NCBI GenBank assembly: GCA_021776775.1
Contig: JAJFFE010000252.1
Span: 1 to 39,050 of the forward strand
Direction of reading: 5' to 3'
Source: Planctomycetota bacterium
GTDB lineage: Bacteria > Planctomycetota > UBA8108 > UBA1146 > JAJFFE01
DNA: 39,050 bases
A program made the translations under genes and the position numbers. Shown piece by piece: positions 9,634 through 18,626 of this stretch (positions are counted from its first letter, which is position 1; every line of letters begins with the position of its first letter). A model generated the notes under the pieces. The model was not told the DNA's origin. It searched no databases and saw only the letters and a list, made by a program, of their open reading frames with translations.

Positions 9634-9682
9634 GACGTTGATCGTCCGGACGAACCCCCGGGTTGTCTGGCCGGTCAACGTC
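9634..9682. terminator. Long imperfect hairpin between convergent genes
   Basis: Bases 9634-9651 pair with 9665-9682: 18 positions, one mismatch and two G-T pairs. The loop itself contains AACC/GGTT that can extend the stem. It sits between the RHS stop (9617) and the kinase stop (9753) and is symmetric, so it could end transcription from both sides. Confidence 0.65.
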
Positions 9683-9752
9683 GAAGAAACCCAGCCTGGT
9701 CTCGCGGACCCCCCTGCCACGAAAGAGAATCGCTGGCCCCCGCACCGTGAGC

Positions 9753-12752
9753 CTAGTCGTCGACTTTCGCCTGCCACTCGGCGGCTTTCGAAGCAAGCTC
9801 GGCACTTGCAGCTTCGGCATTCCACAGTGCGTAGCACGACGCAAGCTGCTGGACGAGCGCCGTAACGTCGCGGTGGTCAAGACCGACCTGGCCGATCCTG
9901 AGGGTGTACGCTTCCTCCAGACTGGCGGCACTCGACTCAAACTTCCTCATGGCGAGCAATACACGACCATGAGTCAGCAAGAACTTTGAGAGATGGTGGT
10001 CTTGGGGACTGCAAATCGATCGCGCAACTTCGATAACCGAACGGCAAACTTGATCAGCTTCGTCCAGTCTACTCTGCCCGTGCAACGATTCAGCCTTACC
10101 TCTAGCCGCACTTAGGGTCCGAACGTCCCTACCGCCAAAGTGGGTTCGACTATGGGTCAGGGCCTCGTCGAAGATCTCTTCTGCCTCGTTGTACTTCTTA
10201 CCACCGAGGAGAAGCTCTCCCACATGCATCAGCGAGTTGATCGTGGTTGGATTCGACTCGCCGAGGACCCGGCGGTTCGTGTCTAGCGCCTCTCGCAGAT
10301 AGGGTTCAGCCTCGGTCAGTCTTCCACCCCGCTTGAGTACGGCGCCGATATGTATCACCGAGCCGAGAGTCAGCCAGTGCTCGTCTCCGAGAGTTCTTCT
10401 GCAGTGTGCGAGCGCCTCTCGAAAGTAGCGCTCGGCTTCGACGAGTTCACCGACTCGAGAGTGCCAGCTTCCCATGTTGACGAGCGAGTTGAGCGTGGCC
10501 ATGTGCTCGGCGCCGAACCTGCGCTGCCTGGTTTCGAGAACCTCTTCGAGGAACAGCTTGGCGTCTTGGAGCCTTCCGAGTGCGAGGAGCACGGCTCCCA
10601 TGTTGTTGACGACGTTTAGCCGCCACGTATCACTGTCACCGCCGTCTTGGGTATGACCGGGAACGCTCAACAAGCCACGAAACAGCGCCTCCGCTTCGTC
10701 GTAGCGGCCGAGTTTGTAGTACAGCTCGCCCAAGGACAGTTCTGCCTGGAGAGTTGTCTCATCTGTTCTACCCAACGACTCCCGACCAACCTTCGCAGAA
10801 CGGGTGAGGTAGTCTTCAGCCTCCGTTAGCTGCCCCATTCGGTTCAGGATGGCACCCAGCCACACGCCAGCTTCAATGGTCGTTCTGTGGGCAGAACCGA
10901 ACTCGTGAAGGCCGATGTCATACGCCGTTCGAAAGCGAACTTCAGCTTGGTCTAGCTTGCCTTGATTTCGGAGAATCGTGCCGATGGCGATGATTGAATC
11001 CAACGCCCCCTCGGACTCGGGGCCGAGGCTCTCGGTAAACAACTCCAGCGCTCGTTCTTGCGGTGCCAACGCTTCTGTGAGAAGGCCAACCTCGCGCATC
11101 GTGTTTGCACTGGATTGAAGCAACTGTGCTTGGACGAGTGGTTGATCGACAAATTGAGACTCCACCCTGAGTAGCGCTGGGGCGAACACTCTCTCGTAGA
11201 ACAGCGAAAGGGCGATGCCGGCGAAGTCCACTCCTTGAGTCGCGGTGTCCCACTGCTCGAGTTGCCTCCCGACGTTGCCTTCGGGCTCCTTGCCTTCGAA
11301 GCGCTCGCGAGCGTTCTCTCGCAGCAATGTGCGGAGTGTCATTCCCATACGGTTCATGTCACCCGGGGACAGCCACTGATTCTGGAACTCAATGACTTGT
11401 TCTAGCTCTCTCGCTCTCGCCGCTTCGGCTTGAACCGCTTGCTTCGCGTCATACTCTGATTCTCTAGATTGGGACCAGAACCAGAGGCTGGTCAACAAGC
11501 CGACGGTGATCGCAACCACAATAATTGACGCCGCTGTCACGGGCCCCCGGTGCTTGCGAACGAACTTCTTGATTCGGTAGGTCGCATCGGGAGGGCCGGC
11601 GCTAACCGGTTCGTCGTTCAAGCTACTGCTGATATCCGCGGCGAGTTCCGCCGCGGATCCGTACCGTAGCGTTCGATCCTTTTCGAGCGTCTTCATGGTG
11701 ATCCAATCGAGATCACCACGAATGGCTCGAACCAAAGCTCGGGTCTTTGAGGGGTTATGAGCTGGGCTGCCTTCGCGGGCGGCGGCCAGCAACCTCGAGC
11801 TCGGCTTCACCGGTTCGGTTTCGCGAACCGCTTCGAGAATTGCGGCGTACCCCTTGTCTCGGGCGCCTTCGAGCTGCAGTGGTCGCGTCCCCACGAGAAG
11901 TTCATACAGCATGACGCCGAGAGAGAACACGTCCGACCGGGTGTCGATGTCCTGCGCGGTCGGGTCGGCTTGCTCCGGGCTCATGTACTCGAGCGTGCCG
12001 AGGACCTTGCCGATGCCAGTGTCGACCGTGCGATGAGTCAAGCGTTGGTCAAGCGCCTTGGCCACGCCAAAGTCTATGATCTTGGGGACCCAGTGGTTCC
12101 CTTCGTGCGTGATCAAAACGTTCGACGGCTTGAGATCTCGATGAATGATTCCTTTTTGGTGGGCGTGATGGACTCCTTCACACACACGAATAAACAGTTC
12201 GAGCCTCTGCCGCACATCGAGGTCATGACTATCGCAATGTTCTACGAGTGGAAGACCCGAGACCAGCTCCATCACAAAATAGGGTTGTCCGTCGTGGGTT
12301 GTTCCGGCGTCAAAGACTCGAGCCACGCTGGGGTGATTCATCAACGCGAGTGCTTGCTGCTCCGCCTCGAAGCGAACGAGATCTTCCTCGAACGGTAGTC
12401 CGACCTTGAGCATCTTCAGGGCGACGAGGCGCGTTACCGGTTCTTGCTGCTGAGCCAGGTAAACGACACCAAATCCGCCTTCGCCGATCTTTTCGAGAAC
12501 CTGAAACGAGTCGATCTCCGGGAGCGCGTCAGGGTCGGTAGCTTGGGACAAGCCTTGCTCGTGCGATTGGGAGGAAAGGCTGTCAAGCAGGGGACTGCCT
12601 CTCTCGTGTTCTCGTAGAAGATCGCCCACCAGTTCTCGCAGCGTGTCGTCGAGCCCCGGTGTGCGTTCGAAAAACTCCCAACGTTCGTCTGGCGGCTGTG
12701 CAACACAGAGATTGAACGCAGTCTTGGCCTCGAGCCATCGATCACCGTCCAT
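9753..12752 (-). CDS. Transmembrane Ser/Thr protein kinase with TPR repeats (module 1)
   Basis: A 999-residue protein. The start is the ATG at 12752, with GGAGG (12761-12765) 8 bases upstream; it overlaps the end of the sigma-factor gene by 11 bases. The N-terminal ~80 residues resemble the short helical segment common before such kinases (RWEFFERTPGLDDTLRELV). The kinase domain starts near 83, with glycine loop GEGGFGVV (90-97), Lys113, catalytic HRDLKPSN (204-211), DFG (228-230) and SPEQ (258-261). All key residues are present, so activity is expected. One transmembrane helix lies at about 404-426. Beyond it, a long series of TPR repeats of the kinesin-light-chain type (for example AEDYLTRSAKVGRESLG) would lie outside the cytoplasm. 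The overlap implies coupled translation with the ECF factor. Inference: it senses or scaffolds and phosphorylates the sigma factor or its partners. Confidence 0.93.
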   Translation of the reverse strand: MDGDRWLEAKTAFNLCVAQPPDERWEFFERTPGLDDTLRELVGDLLREHERGSPLLDSLSSQSHEQGLSQATDPDALPEIDSFQVLEKIGEGGFGVVYLAQQQEPVTRLVALKMLKVGLPFEEDLVRFEAEQQALALMNHPSVARVFDAGTTHDGQPYFVMELVSGLPLVEHCDSHDLDVRQRLELFIRVCEGVHHAHQKGIIHRDLKPSNVLITHEGNHWVPKIIDFGVAKALDQRLTHRTVDTGIGKVLGTLEYMSPEQADPTAQDIDTRSDVFSLGVMLYELLVGTRPLQLEGARDKGYAAILEAVRETEPVKPSSRLLAAAREGSPAHNPSKTRALVRAIRGDLDWITMKTLEKDRTLRYGSAAELAADISSSLNDEPVSAGPPDATYRIKKFVRKHRGPVTAASIIVVAITVGLLTSLWFWSQSRESEYDAKQAVQAEAARARELEQVIEFQNQWLSPGDMNRMGMTLRTLLRENARERFEGKEPEGNVGRQLEQWDTATQGVDFAGIALSLFYERVFAPALLRVESQFVDQPLVQAQLLQSSANTMREVGLLTEALAPQERALELFTESLGPESEGALDSIIAIGTILRNQGKLDQAEVRFRTAYDIGLHEFGSAHRTTIEAGVWLGAILNRMGQLTEAEDYLTRSAKVGRESLGRTDETTLQAELSLGELYYKLGRYDEAEALFRGLLSVPGHTQDGGDSDTWRLNVVNNMGAVLLALGRLQDAKLFLEEVLETRQRRFGAEHMATLNSLVNMGSWHSRVGELVEAERYFREALAHCRRTLGDEHWLTLGSVIHIGAVLKRGGRLTEAEPYLREALDTNRRVLGESNPTTINSLMHVGELLLGGKKYNEAEEIFDEALTHSRTHFGGRDVRTLSAARGKAESLHGQSRLDEADQVCRSVIEVARSICSPQDHHLSKFLLTHGRVLLAMRKFESSAASLEEAYTLRIGQVGLDHRDVTALVQQLASCYALWNAEAASAELASKAAEWQAKVDD

Positions 12753-13350
12753 GCGTCCGTCCTCCGTTCTTTCCCACGTTTCGCAATTCGTGGCTGAGCC
12801 ATGCCTTGCTGATCGTCCAGTCTCCTCGGACGGTACTGGACGACACTCCCAATGCCGCCGCAGTTTCATCGATGGTCAAACCGACGAAGTAGCGGAGCTT
12901 CACGATCAACGCTGCGCGACTATCTGCCGATTCTAGCTTCTCCAGCGCAACGCTGATGGCCTCGACGCCGTCGGTAGGGCTCTCGACGGCAAGGTGGTCC
13001 TCGAGCAGAGGGCGTCGGTCGTGATCACCGCCGTGTTTCGGACGTCGTCGCTTGCGCGCGTTGTCGACAAGAATTCGGCGCATGGCTTCGGCGGCGGCGC
13101 CAAAGAAGTGGGCGCGGTTCTCGAACTCGGGCGTCGCGTCACGACCGAAGAGGCGCAGGTAGGCTTCGTTGACGAGGGCCGTAGGTTGGAGCGTGTGATC
13201 ACGTCGCTCCCGTCCAATCCTGGCGCGAGCGATGCCTTTCAGCTCGTCATAGACAGCTTCAACCAGCTCCGTCTTATCGCCGTCACCCGCCGCGAGCCTC
13301 TGAAGGATCTCGGTAACGCGGACAGGATCCTCGGGAGAGTCTTTCGACAT
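12742..13350 (-). CDS. ECF RNA polymerase sigma factor, TIGR02999-like (module 1)
   Basis: A 202-residue sigma factor. Region 2 shows VYDELKGIARARIGRE, TALVNEAYLRLFG and NRAHFFGAAAEAMRRILVD; region 4 shows FVGLTIDETAAALGVSSSTV. The ATG at 13350 has no strong ribosome site. The stop lies 11 bases inside the start of the kinase gene, so the two form an operon and are probably translationally coupled. In Planctomycetota, ECF groups genetically linked to Ser/Thr kinases rather than to anti-sigma factors are known, and this pair fits that pattern. The divergent upstream region holds the second copy of the bipartite element (13424-13452). Confidence 0.92.
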   Translation of the reverse strand: MSKDSPEDPVRVTEILQRLAAGDGDKTELVEAVYDELKGIARARIGRERRDHTLQPTALVNEAYLRLFGRDATPEFENRAHFFGAAAEAMRRILVDNARKRRRPKHGGDHDRRPLLEDHLAVESPTDGVEAISVALEKLESADSRAALIVKLRYFVGLTIDETAAALGVSSSTVRGDWTISKAWLSHELRNVGKNGGRTHGR

Positions 13351-13423
13351 AACTCAGGCTGAATCTGTTGGGTGTTTGAGGATGAGTGCGAGCGCTTCAT
13401 GATATTAAGATTCTAAAGAAAGT

Positions 13424-13452
13424 CTGGCGCCTTTTTGGGAAATCCTCGCATG
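13424..13452 (+). promoter_or_regulatory. Bipartite element, copy 2 (candidate ECF-type promoter)
   Basis: CTGGCGC (13424-13430), one base, TT, six bases, AA, one base, TCCTCGCATG (13443-13452): same blocks and spacing as 3931-3959. An AT-rich stretch precedes it (about 13397-13420). It lies between the divergent ECF gene and the damaged dockerin gene. It ends 5 bases before the ATG at 13458, or 161 bases before the GTG at 13614. Confidence 0.45.
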
Positions 13453-13613
13453 TTCAGATGAAGCACGCACGGCGCATGAGCCTTGGCTTTTCTGCGACGC
13501 TGAGATGGATGCGTCGTCGCGCTACGTTGCCGTAAGCATCTCTTTTACCACGCGCATCTCGTCAAGAACCCGCTGGTGCGGGGACGAGTGCATCGTCGGC
13601 CAACGGCACAGAA

Positions 13614-14393
13614 GTGACCGTAACGGACATCACGACGGTTGGAGATCTGGGTGGACTATTCGGCGGAGCCGGCCCCTTGTTGTTCGGAGTATTCCCTGAC
13701 GGCAGTGACTGGACGATCGCTGTAAGCTACACCCATTTTGGCACGCTCTATCTTCAGTTTCCCGCCACGGCCGAACCCGTCATCGCCGTAGAGTACACCT
13801 ACGAGATTACCGTCGACGATGAGATAACGATCATCCGGGACGACTCCCTGTTCTTGCCTCCGTTGGGCAATCCACCCAACGTCGTTACAGTGAACGGTCA
13901 GGGTCAACAAACATACCAAGCTCAGAGCGGTACGATTTCTATCGACGCGGTCCTTCCCGGCAGCTTCCTCCGTGGGGACAGCAACAGCGATGGTCTCGTC
14001 GACACCGCCGATGCCATCTGGACTTTGAACGAGCTGTTCCAGTCGGGCCCCTCGTCCCCCTGCATCGCTGCTACCGACGCGAATGCCGACGGATTCGTGG
14101 ACGCCAGCGACGCAACCTATCTGTTGTCATTCCGTTTTCTGGACGGGCCGCCGCCCCCATCGCCATATCCAAGCTGCGAAACGGGCGGACCCGATTGCGG
14201 TCAGACTGCGATCTGTGAGCCTTGGAGGCATCGCTATCGGGTGATACTATCCGCGAATAGTCGCGGAAATAGTCCAGAGAGTGGTGACGCGCAGCTCGAC
14301 AAAGTTTCCGCGATGGCTGCAAGATCCATCAAACCATCGAAGAGGAGAAGCCAATGTCAACGGCTGCAACAAAGCCCGACTATTCCGACTTGA
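13614..14393 (+). CDS. Dockerin-like protein with damaged start and probable lost stop
   Basis: The open frame gives 259 residues from a GTG at 13614, but both ends look wrong. In the same frame an ATG at 13458 opens a 25-codon basic leader that stops at TAA 13533, after which the frame is open into the body. No intact signal peptide is present, unlike every other complete dockerin gene here. The body (about 115 residues) is beta-rich and unrecognised. A dockerin-like module follows with loops DSNSDGLVDTAD and DANADGFVDASD, then CETGGPDCGQTAICEP. Sister genes end right after this cysteine tail; here the next codon is TGG (14223), one change from TGA, and a 56-residue basic extension runs through a hairpin (14246-14273) and into the next gene. 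It is probably a decaying gene. Confidence is for the dockerin identity. Confidence 0.6.
   Translation: MTVTDITTVGDLGGLFGGAGPLLFGVFPDGSDWTIAVSYTHFGTLYLQFPATAEPVIAVEYTYEITVDDEITIIRDDSLFLPPLGNPPNVVTVNGQGQQTYQAQSGTISIDAVLPGSFLRGDSNSDGLVDTADAIWTLNELFQSGPSSPCIAATDANADGFVDASDATYLLSFRFLDGPPPPSPYPSCETGGPDCGQTAICEPWRHRYRVILSANSRGNSPESGDAQLDKVSAMAARSIKPSKRRSQCQRLQQSPTIPT
14246..14273 (+). terminator. Hairpin inside the readthrough extension
   Basis: ACTAT-CCGCGA (14246-14256) pairs with TCGCGG-ATAGT (14261-14266, 14269-14273), with a 4-base loop and a 2-base bulge. It sits 21 bases after the expected end of the dockerin coding sequence. This fits a former 3' hairpin now covered by readthrough. Confidence 0.45.
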
Positions 14394-15088
14394 GCGCAGT
14401 ATTTATCAACACCACCCTGACGCCTTCGCCGAAAGAAAGTCACACCGACGTACTGATGGACGTCGTCCGCGAAATCATGCGCGGCGCCGGCGTTTCGGTA
14501 CAGTCCTTTCGCAGCGTGGATCATGACATCGCGCCCGGCGTCTATCCCGACATGACCGAACACGGTTTTGAAACCGATGCGTGGCCAGAGATTGGCAAGG
14601 CAGTATTGGGCGCGAACATATTGGTGCTGGGCACACCGATCTGGCTAGGAGAAGTGTCGTCCGAATGCCGTAAGATCATCGAGCGACTCTATGCCCATAG
14701 CGGCGAGATGAACGACAAAGGGCAATATACATTCTATGGCAAGACGGCAGGCGCGATCATCACTGGAAATGAGGACGGCGTAAAGCACTGCGCCATGGGC
14801 ATGCTCTACGCGCTGGCCCATATCGGTTACGTGATCCCTCCTCAGCCCGACGCGGGCTGGATCGGTGAGATCGGCCCGGGCCCATCTTACGGCGACAAGA
14901 AAGAGGACGGCTCGCGAGCCGGCTTCGACAGCGAATTCACTGCGCGCAACTCGACGTTCCTTGCATGGAACCTAATGCACACCGCCAACATGCTCAAACA
15001 AGCAGGGGGTTTGCCCGCTTATGGCAACAGTCGGCGCGCGTGGAACGACGGCGCAAGATTCGACCATCCCAACCCAGAGTATCGCTAG
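14354..15088 (+). CDS. Flavodoxin-like / NADPH-dependent FMN reductase family protein
   Basis: A 244-residue protein with a strong ribosome site (AGGAG 14343-14347, 6 bases before ATG). The first strand and FMN phosphate loop (VFINTTLTPSPKESHTD) and a later LGTPIWLGEVSSECRKIIERL are typical of flavodoxin-fold reductases that bind FMN and use NAD(P)H. Further conserved-looking pieces are GAIITGNEDGVKHCAMGMLYAL and WIGEIGPGPSYGD. It is cytoplasmic and has no signal. The exact substrate is unknown. It has no functional link to the secreted-protein genes around it, and its start overlaps the readthrough end of the previous ORF by 40 bases. It may have arrived by transfer, as similar proteins are familiar from proteobacteria; this is inference. 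Confidence 0.85.
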   Translation: MSTAATKPDYSDLSAVFINTTLTPSPKESHTDVLMDVVREIMRGAGVSVQSFRSVDHDIAPGVYPDMTEHGFETDAWPEIGKAVLGANILVLGTPIWLGEVSSECRKIIERLYAHSGEMNDKGQYTFYGKTAGAIITGNEDGVKHCAMGMLYALAHIGYVIPPQPDAGWIGEIGPGPSYGDKKEDGSRAGFDSEFTARNSTFLAWNLMHTANMLKQAGGLPAYGNSRRAWNDGARFDHPNPEYR

Positions 15089-15278
15089 CAAAGAGTTGTC
15101 GGAGCGAACCAATGATGCGTGCAGCCTGCGCGCACGTGCTCGCTCAAGTACCTGCAGTTGTGACGCGCCCGTTACCGCGAAACCGAGACACAGCTTCGCT
15201 CACCGTCTAATCTCGTTGAGTCAACCAACGGTGAACGTCGCGCAAGCCTCGTCACGCAGCCCCATCAAGGTGAAACTC

Positions 15279-17792
15279 GTGTCTATCCGTCTCGTGCTCG
15301 CGTCTCTCTTGATCCCGATTCCGTTCTTGTGTGCCCCCGTCGGTCCATCGGCGACAGCGACGACCCACGCCCTGACCGACGACTCCGAAACCGACGCGCA
15401 GATCAGCGAATACGTGCGCGAGATTACTCAAGACCTCGATGGAAACTTCTGGTTCGGTACCAATGGCGATGGCGTCTGCCGCTACGACGGAACTTCGCTA
15501 ACGTATTTCAGTGCAGAACAAGGTTTCGGCGGGCGGGCAGTCCGTGGGATGTTGCAGGATCCGGACGGCGCAATGTGGTTCGCGACGGATGGCGGGGTCA
15601 GTCGTCTGGAATCAGGGAACTTCACAAATTACACGACGGCGAATGGCCTCAGCGACAACCAGGTGTGGAGCATTTTTCGCGACAGCGGCGGAACAATCTG
15701 GGTCGGCACAATGGCGGGCGTGTGTCGTTTCAATGGCACCTCGTTCGTTCCGTTTCCAATCCCACGGGTTGAAGTTGAGAACCCGGCGGAGGGGTTCGGT
15801 CCGCAAGTGATCTGGACCATGTTCGAGGATAGGTCCGGGCACATTTGGTTTGGTACCGACGGCGAGGGAGCGCACAGGTACGACGGGAACACGTTCACGA
15901 GCTTTACCACCAAGCAAGGTCTTGCCGGCAATACGGTGCGATGCATCACGGGTGATCGCAATGGACACCTCTGGTTGGGCACGCGCCTTGGCGGCGTGAG
16001 TCGTTTCGACGGAAAATCGATCCGCAATTTCACATCGAAGGACGGACTCACCAACAACAAGGTGTACGAAGCGCGGGAGGACAGCGCGGGCAACTTATGG
16101 TTTTCCACCCTCGGCGCCGGAGTGTGCAAGTACGACGGAACTACCTTCACTTCGTTCGGTGCCAACGACGGTCTGTCGCTTCTCCATGTGCAGGAAATAT
16201 TCGAAGACACCGACGGAGTCCTGTGGTTCGGTTGTTCCGGTGGGTTGTTTCGCCTTGACGGGAACACGTTTGTTAACGTGAAGCGCGGCGGCCCGTGGCT
16301 GCCGCTGACACGGGGGAAGCCGCGCGCAGGCGGCGCGCCGATAGTCGATCCATTCTCTGGCTGGCCGACCGAGACCTTCGAGTTGCCTCCTGGTTTCGCC
16401 CCGAACTTGCCGACCGGTTCTGAGTCGCTGCTCTTCGCACCAGGGTGGCGCAATCCGGATTCCGAGGAGTTCTGGTCCTACGCGTTCGTGATGTCGATCG
16501 ATGAGTCCGCGCCCGACGCCGCGCGTGTCGACGACTTGCTGGAGCAGTACTACAACGGACTGATGTCGACGTTTGCCTCCAGCAAAGGAAAAGAGAAGGA
16601 GGTCAGCGCAGTCCCAGTGCGAGTCGACGTCGTGCGCACCGCGCCGAACCGCTTTGAGGCGAAGATGCATCTGATCGACGCCTTCGCGACATTTGAACCG
16701 ATCGATCTTCGCGTCGTGATCAACACCGCGGCAGTGACGGATAAGCGATCGAGCGTACGGGTTCAAGTAAGTTCACAACCTGGAGGTCACGAAGTCTGGA
16801 GCCGTCTCGACGGGGCGATCAGCCGGATTCTGTCACCGATCGAAACCAAGAAACCCAAAGTCGATGAGGCTGCTCGATCATTGGGCGCCCTCACCGAGCG
16901 TACGGTATATGCCGGCTTGGACGAGTCCGCTGTGAAGGCGCTCGCTCGAGAGGCCCAGGCGCGTTGGCCGCAGGAGTTCGCTGGGTTTACCCTCAAGAGT
17001 GTCGAACGTTGCGAAGCTGGAGGGTTGACGCATTGGATGTCGACCTGGACACACGCAAAGACGGGTCTTGAGTTCGTCCTTGTGCCGGGAGGAACGTTCC
17101 CGATGGGATCACCCGTGAGTGAGCCGAACCGAAGGGAAGATGAACTTCAGCACTCGGTGACTATCGATCCATTCCTGATCGCACGAACGGAGTGCACTCA
17201 GGGCGCATGGGCGCAGCTGGCATCCACTGCGGGAGTCGACCGTGCCCCGTCTCACTTCAAGGGATCGAAACTGCTTCCCGTCGAAAGTATCAGCCTGCAG
17301 GACATCGCGGCGTGGTGCGCGGTGGCGGAACTTTCTTTGCCGACGGAAGCGCAGTGGGAGTTCGCTTGCCGCGGTGGAACAACGTCGGCGTGGGCGATGG
17401 GCGCAAACAAGAACGGCCTGAGCCGGTTCGGCAACCTTGGCAGCGCAGACTGTCCGCAGTCCTGGATCGATCACGAGTTTGACATCACCGAACCGTGGCT
17501 CGACGGGTTCGGCGATGAAATGGCCCCGGCGGGGTCATTCAACTGCAATTCTTTTGGCCTATTTGACGTCCATGGAAACGTCAGGGAGTGGTGCCGAGAC
17601 GCCTACAGCAGCTATCAAGTGCGTCCGAAGAACGGAACCGGTCTTCGACCAGGCGTCTCGGAACACTACGTCGCGCGGGGCGGCAGTTTCAACGCTCCGG
17701 CGCGCACGGCGCGGTCGGCCAGACGTCTCAAGGACTCTGGTGCGGTTCACCGCCACCACGGCTTCCGCCCGTCGATGGATCTTCCCTTCTGA
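15279..17792 (+). CDS. Secreted seven-blade propeller fused to an FGE-sulfatase (SUMF1-like) domain
   Basis: An 837-residue protein. The GTG at 15279 is chosen because AAGGTGA (15267-15273) is suitably spaced and the product begins with a signal peptide (SIRLVLASLLIPIPFLC). The frame is open further up to 15021, but that part is not domain-like. Seven two-component-regulator propeller repeats lie at about 44-338, each with the pattern D.dG..WFGT..GGv.R.dG..F, enough for one closed propeller. A middle region (about 355-510) is unrecognised and includes ESLLFAPGWRNPDSEEFWSY. The C-terminal FGE-like domain (about 590-835) has FVLVPGGTFPMGSP, LPTEAQWEFACRGG, GLFDVHGNVREWC and YVARGGSFNAPARTARSARR. 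The catalytic cysteines of true formylglycine-generating enzymes, expected after RGGS, are absent. Its role is therefore probably not formylglycine formation. There is no histidine kinase part. Confidence 0.88.
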   Translation: MSIRLVLASLLIPIPFLCAPVGPSATATTHALTDDSETDAQISEYVREITQDLDGNFWFGTNGDGVCRYDGTSLTYFSAEQGFGGRAVRGMLQDPDGAMWFATDGGVSRLESGNFTNYTTANGLSDNQVWSIFRDSGGTIWVGTMAGVCRFNGTSFVPFPIPRVEVENPAEGFGPQVIWTMFEDRSGHIWFGTDGEGAHRYDGNTFTSFTTKQGLAGNTVRCITGDRNGHLWLGTRLGGVSRFDGKSIRNFTSKDGLTNNKVYEAREDSAGNLWFSTLGAGVCKYDGTTFTSFGANDGLSLLHVQEIFEDTDGVLWFGCSGGLFRLDGNTFVNVKRGGPWLPLTRGKPRAGGAPIVDPFSGWPTETFELPPGFAPNLPTGSESLLFAPGWRNPDSEEFWSYAFVMSIDESAPDAARVDDLLEQYYNGLMSTFASSKGKEKEVSAVPVRVDVVRTAPNRFEAKMHLIDAFATFEPIDLRVVINTAAVTDKRSSVRVQVSSQPGGHEVWSRLDGAISRILSPIETKKPKVDEAARSLGALTERTVYAGLDESAVKALAREAQARWPQEFAGFTLKSVERCEAGGLTHWMSTWTHAKTGLEFVLVPGGTFPMGSPVSEPNRREDELQHSVTIDPFLIARTECTQGAWAQLASTAGVDRAPSHFKGSKLLPVESISLQDIAAWCAVAELSLPTEAQWEFACRGGTTSAWAMGANKNGLSRFGNLGSADCPQSWIDHEFDITEPWLDGFGDEMAPAGSFNCNSFGLFDVHGNVREWCRDAYSSYQVRPKNGTGLRPGVSEHYVARGGSFNAPARTARSARRLKDSGAVHRHHGFRPSMDLPF

Positions 17793-17891
17793 ATCTCGGG
17801 CGGCGTGTGTTGTGTTCTGCAAACACCGAATTCCTCCACCTGTTGCTACTCCATCACCCGGCGTGATTTCAATCAACCGGACGGATGGCTC

Positions 17892-18383
17892 TCAGTCGTC
17901 CTGGGAGCGACACTCTGTGAGTGCGCTGGACGCGTCACCGGATCCGTCGACCAGCTCGAGCGAACTCGTCCCTGGAACGAATCGCACGAAGCGGGTTTCG
18001 CCAAGTCCAAGCTCCACGCTCAATGAGGATTCACCCGGCGCGGCCATCTCTTGGTAGATGATGATCGGAAGAATGACGACGATGATTCCTGGGAGCCAAG
18101 CGCGTATCGAGAAGTTGATGTCGGTCTCTAGGACATGAGTACCGGGCGGCAGGGTCAGTGTGGAGAAGCCACCGTTCAGCATGTCGGTCTTGTGTTCCCC
18201 CGCTACGCTCAGGGAAAATGTGCGGTCCCACCCGTCGACGGGGCGAAACACGACAAGTTGCGACTTCCCTTCGGGCGGCGCAGGTGGTTTCGAATAGGCC
18301 GGGCCGTCGGGATTGTTGAAGGCGCACCCGACGGTGGAAAGAAGCAAGCAGAGGCACGTGACGTTCAGCGTGGTCCTCATCAT
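17892..18383 (-). CDS. Small lipoprotein, DUF2846-like
   Basis: A 163-residue protein with start ATG 18383; GGGGAG (18391-18396) is 7 bases upstream. The N-terminus is a lipoprotein-type signal ending TVGC with Cys20, although Thr at -3 is not ideal. The body has a strand LVVFRPVDGW, a turn with a hydrophobic strand TLTLPPGTHVLETD, and a hydrophobic stretch GIIVVILPIIIY (about 104-115) that could enter the membrane. The order 'R-P ... G-x-T-L-PG-x-H' resembles the DUF2846 lipoprotein domain. The gene is convergent with the propeller-FGE gene and stands alone. Function unknown. Confidence 0.75.
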   Translation of the reverse strand: MMRTTLNVTCLCLLLSTVGCAFNNPDGPAYSKPPAPPEGKSQLVVFRPVDGWDRTFSLSVAGEHKTDMLNGGFSTLTLPPGTHVLETDINFSIRAWLPGIIVVILPIIIYQEMAAPGESSLSVELGLGETRFVRFVPGTSSLELVDGSGDASSALTECRSQDD

Positions 18384-18626
18384 GTTTCGGCTCCCCTTTT
18401 GACATTGTTGGATAGCTGGCTCATAGCGCCCCGATCTTACTCGATCCTCCGTCGTTTCAGAATGGGTTCGGATCAGGACATTTCAACGCTAGTTCACTCA
18501 AACAGCTCACTCGAGGAACGACAGATGGCAACGGCATCCGTTCGCAGCTTGGTGTCTTATCACCATCGTCCGGAGCGAAAAGATCGTTGGCACCCCCACC
18601 CGACGAAGAGCCCAGACGACAAGAGA

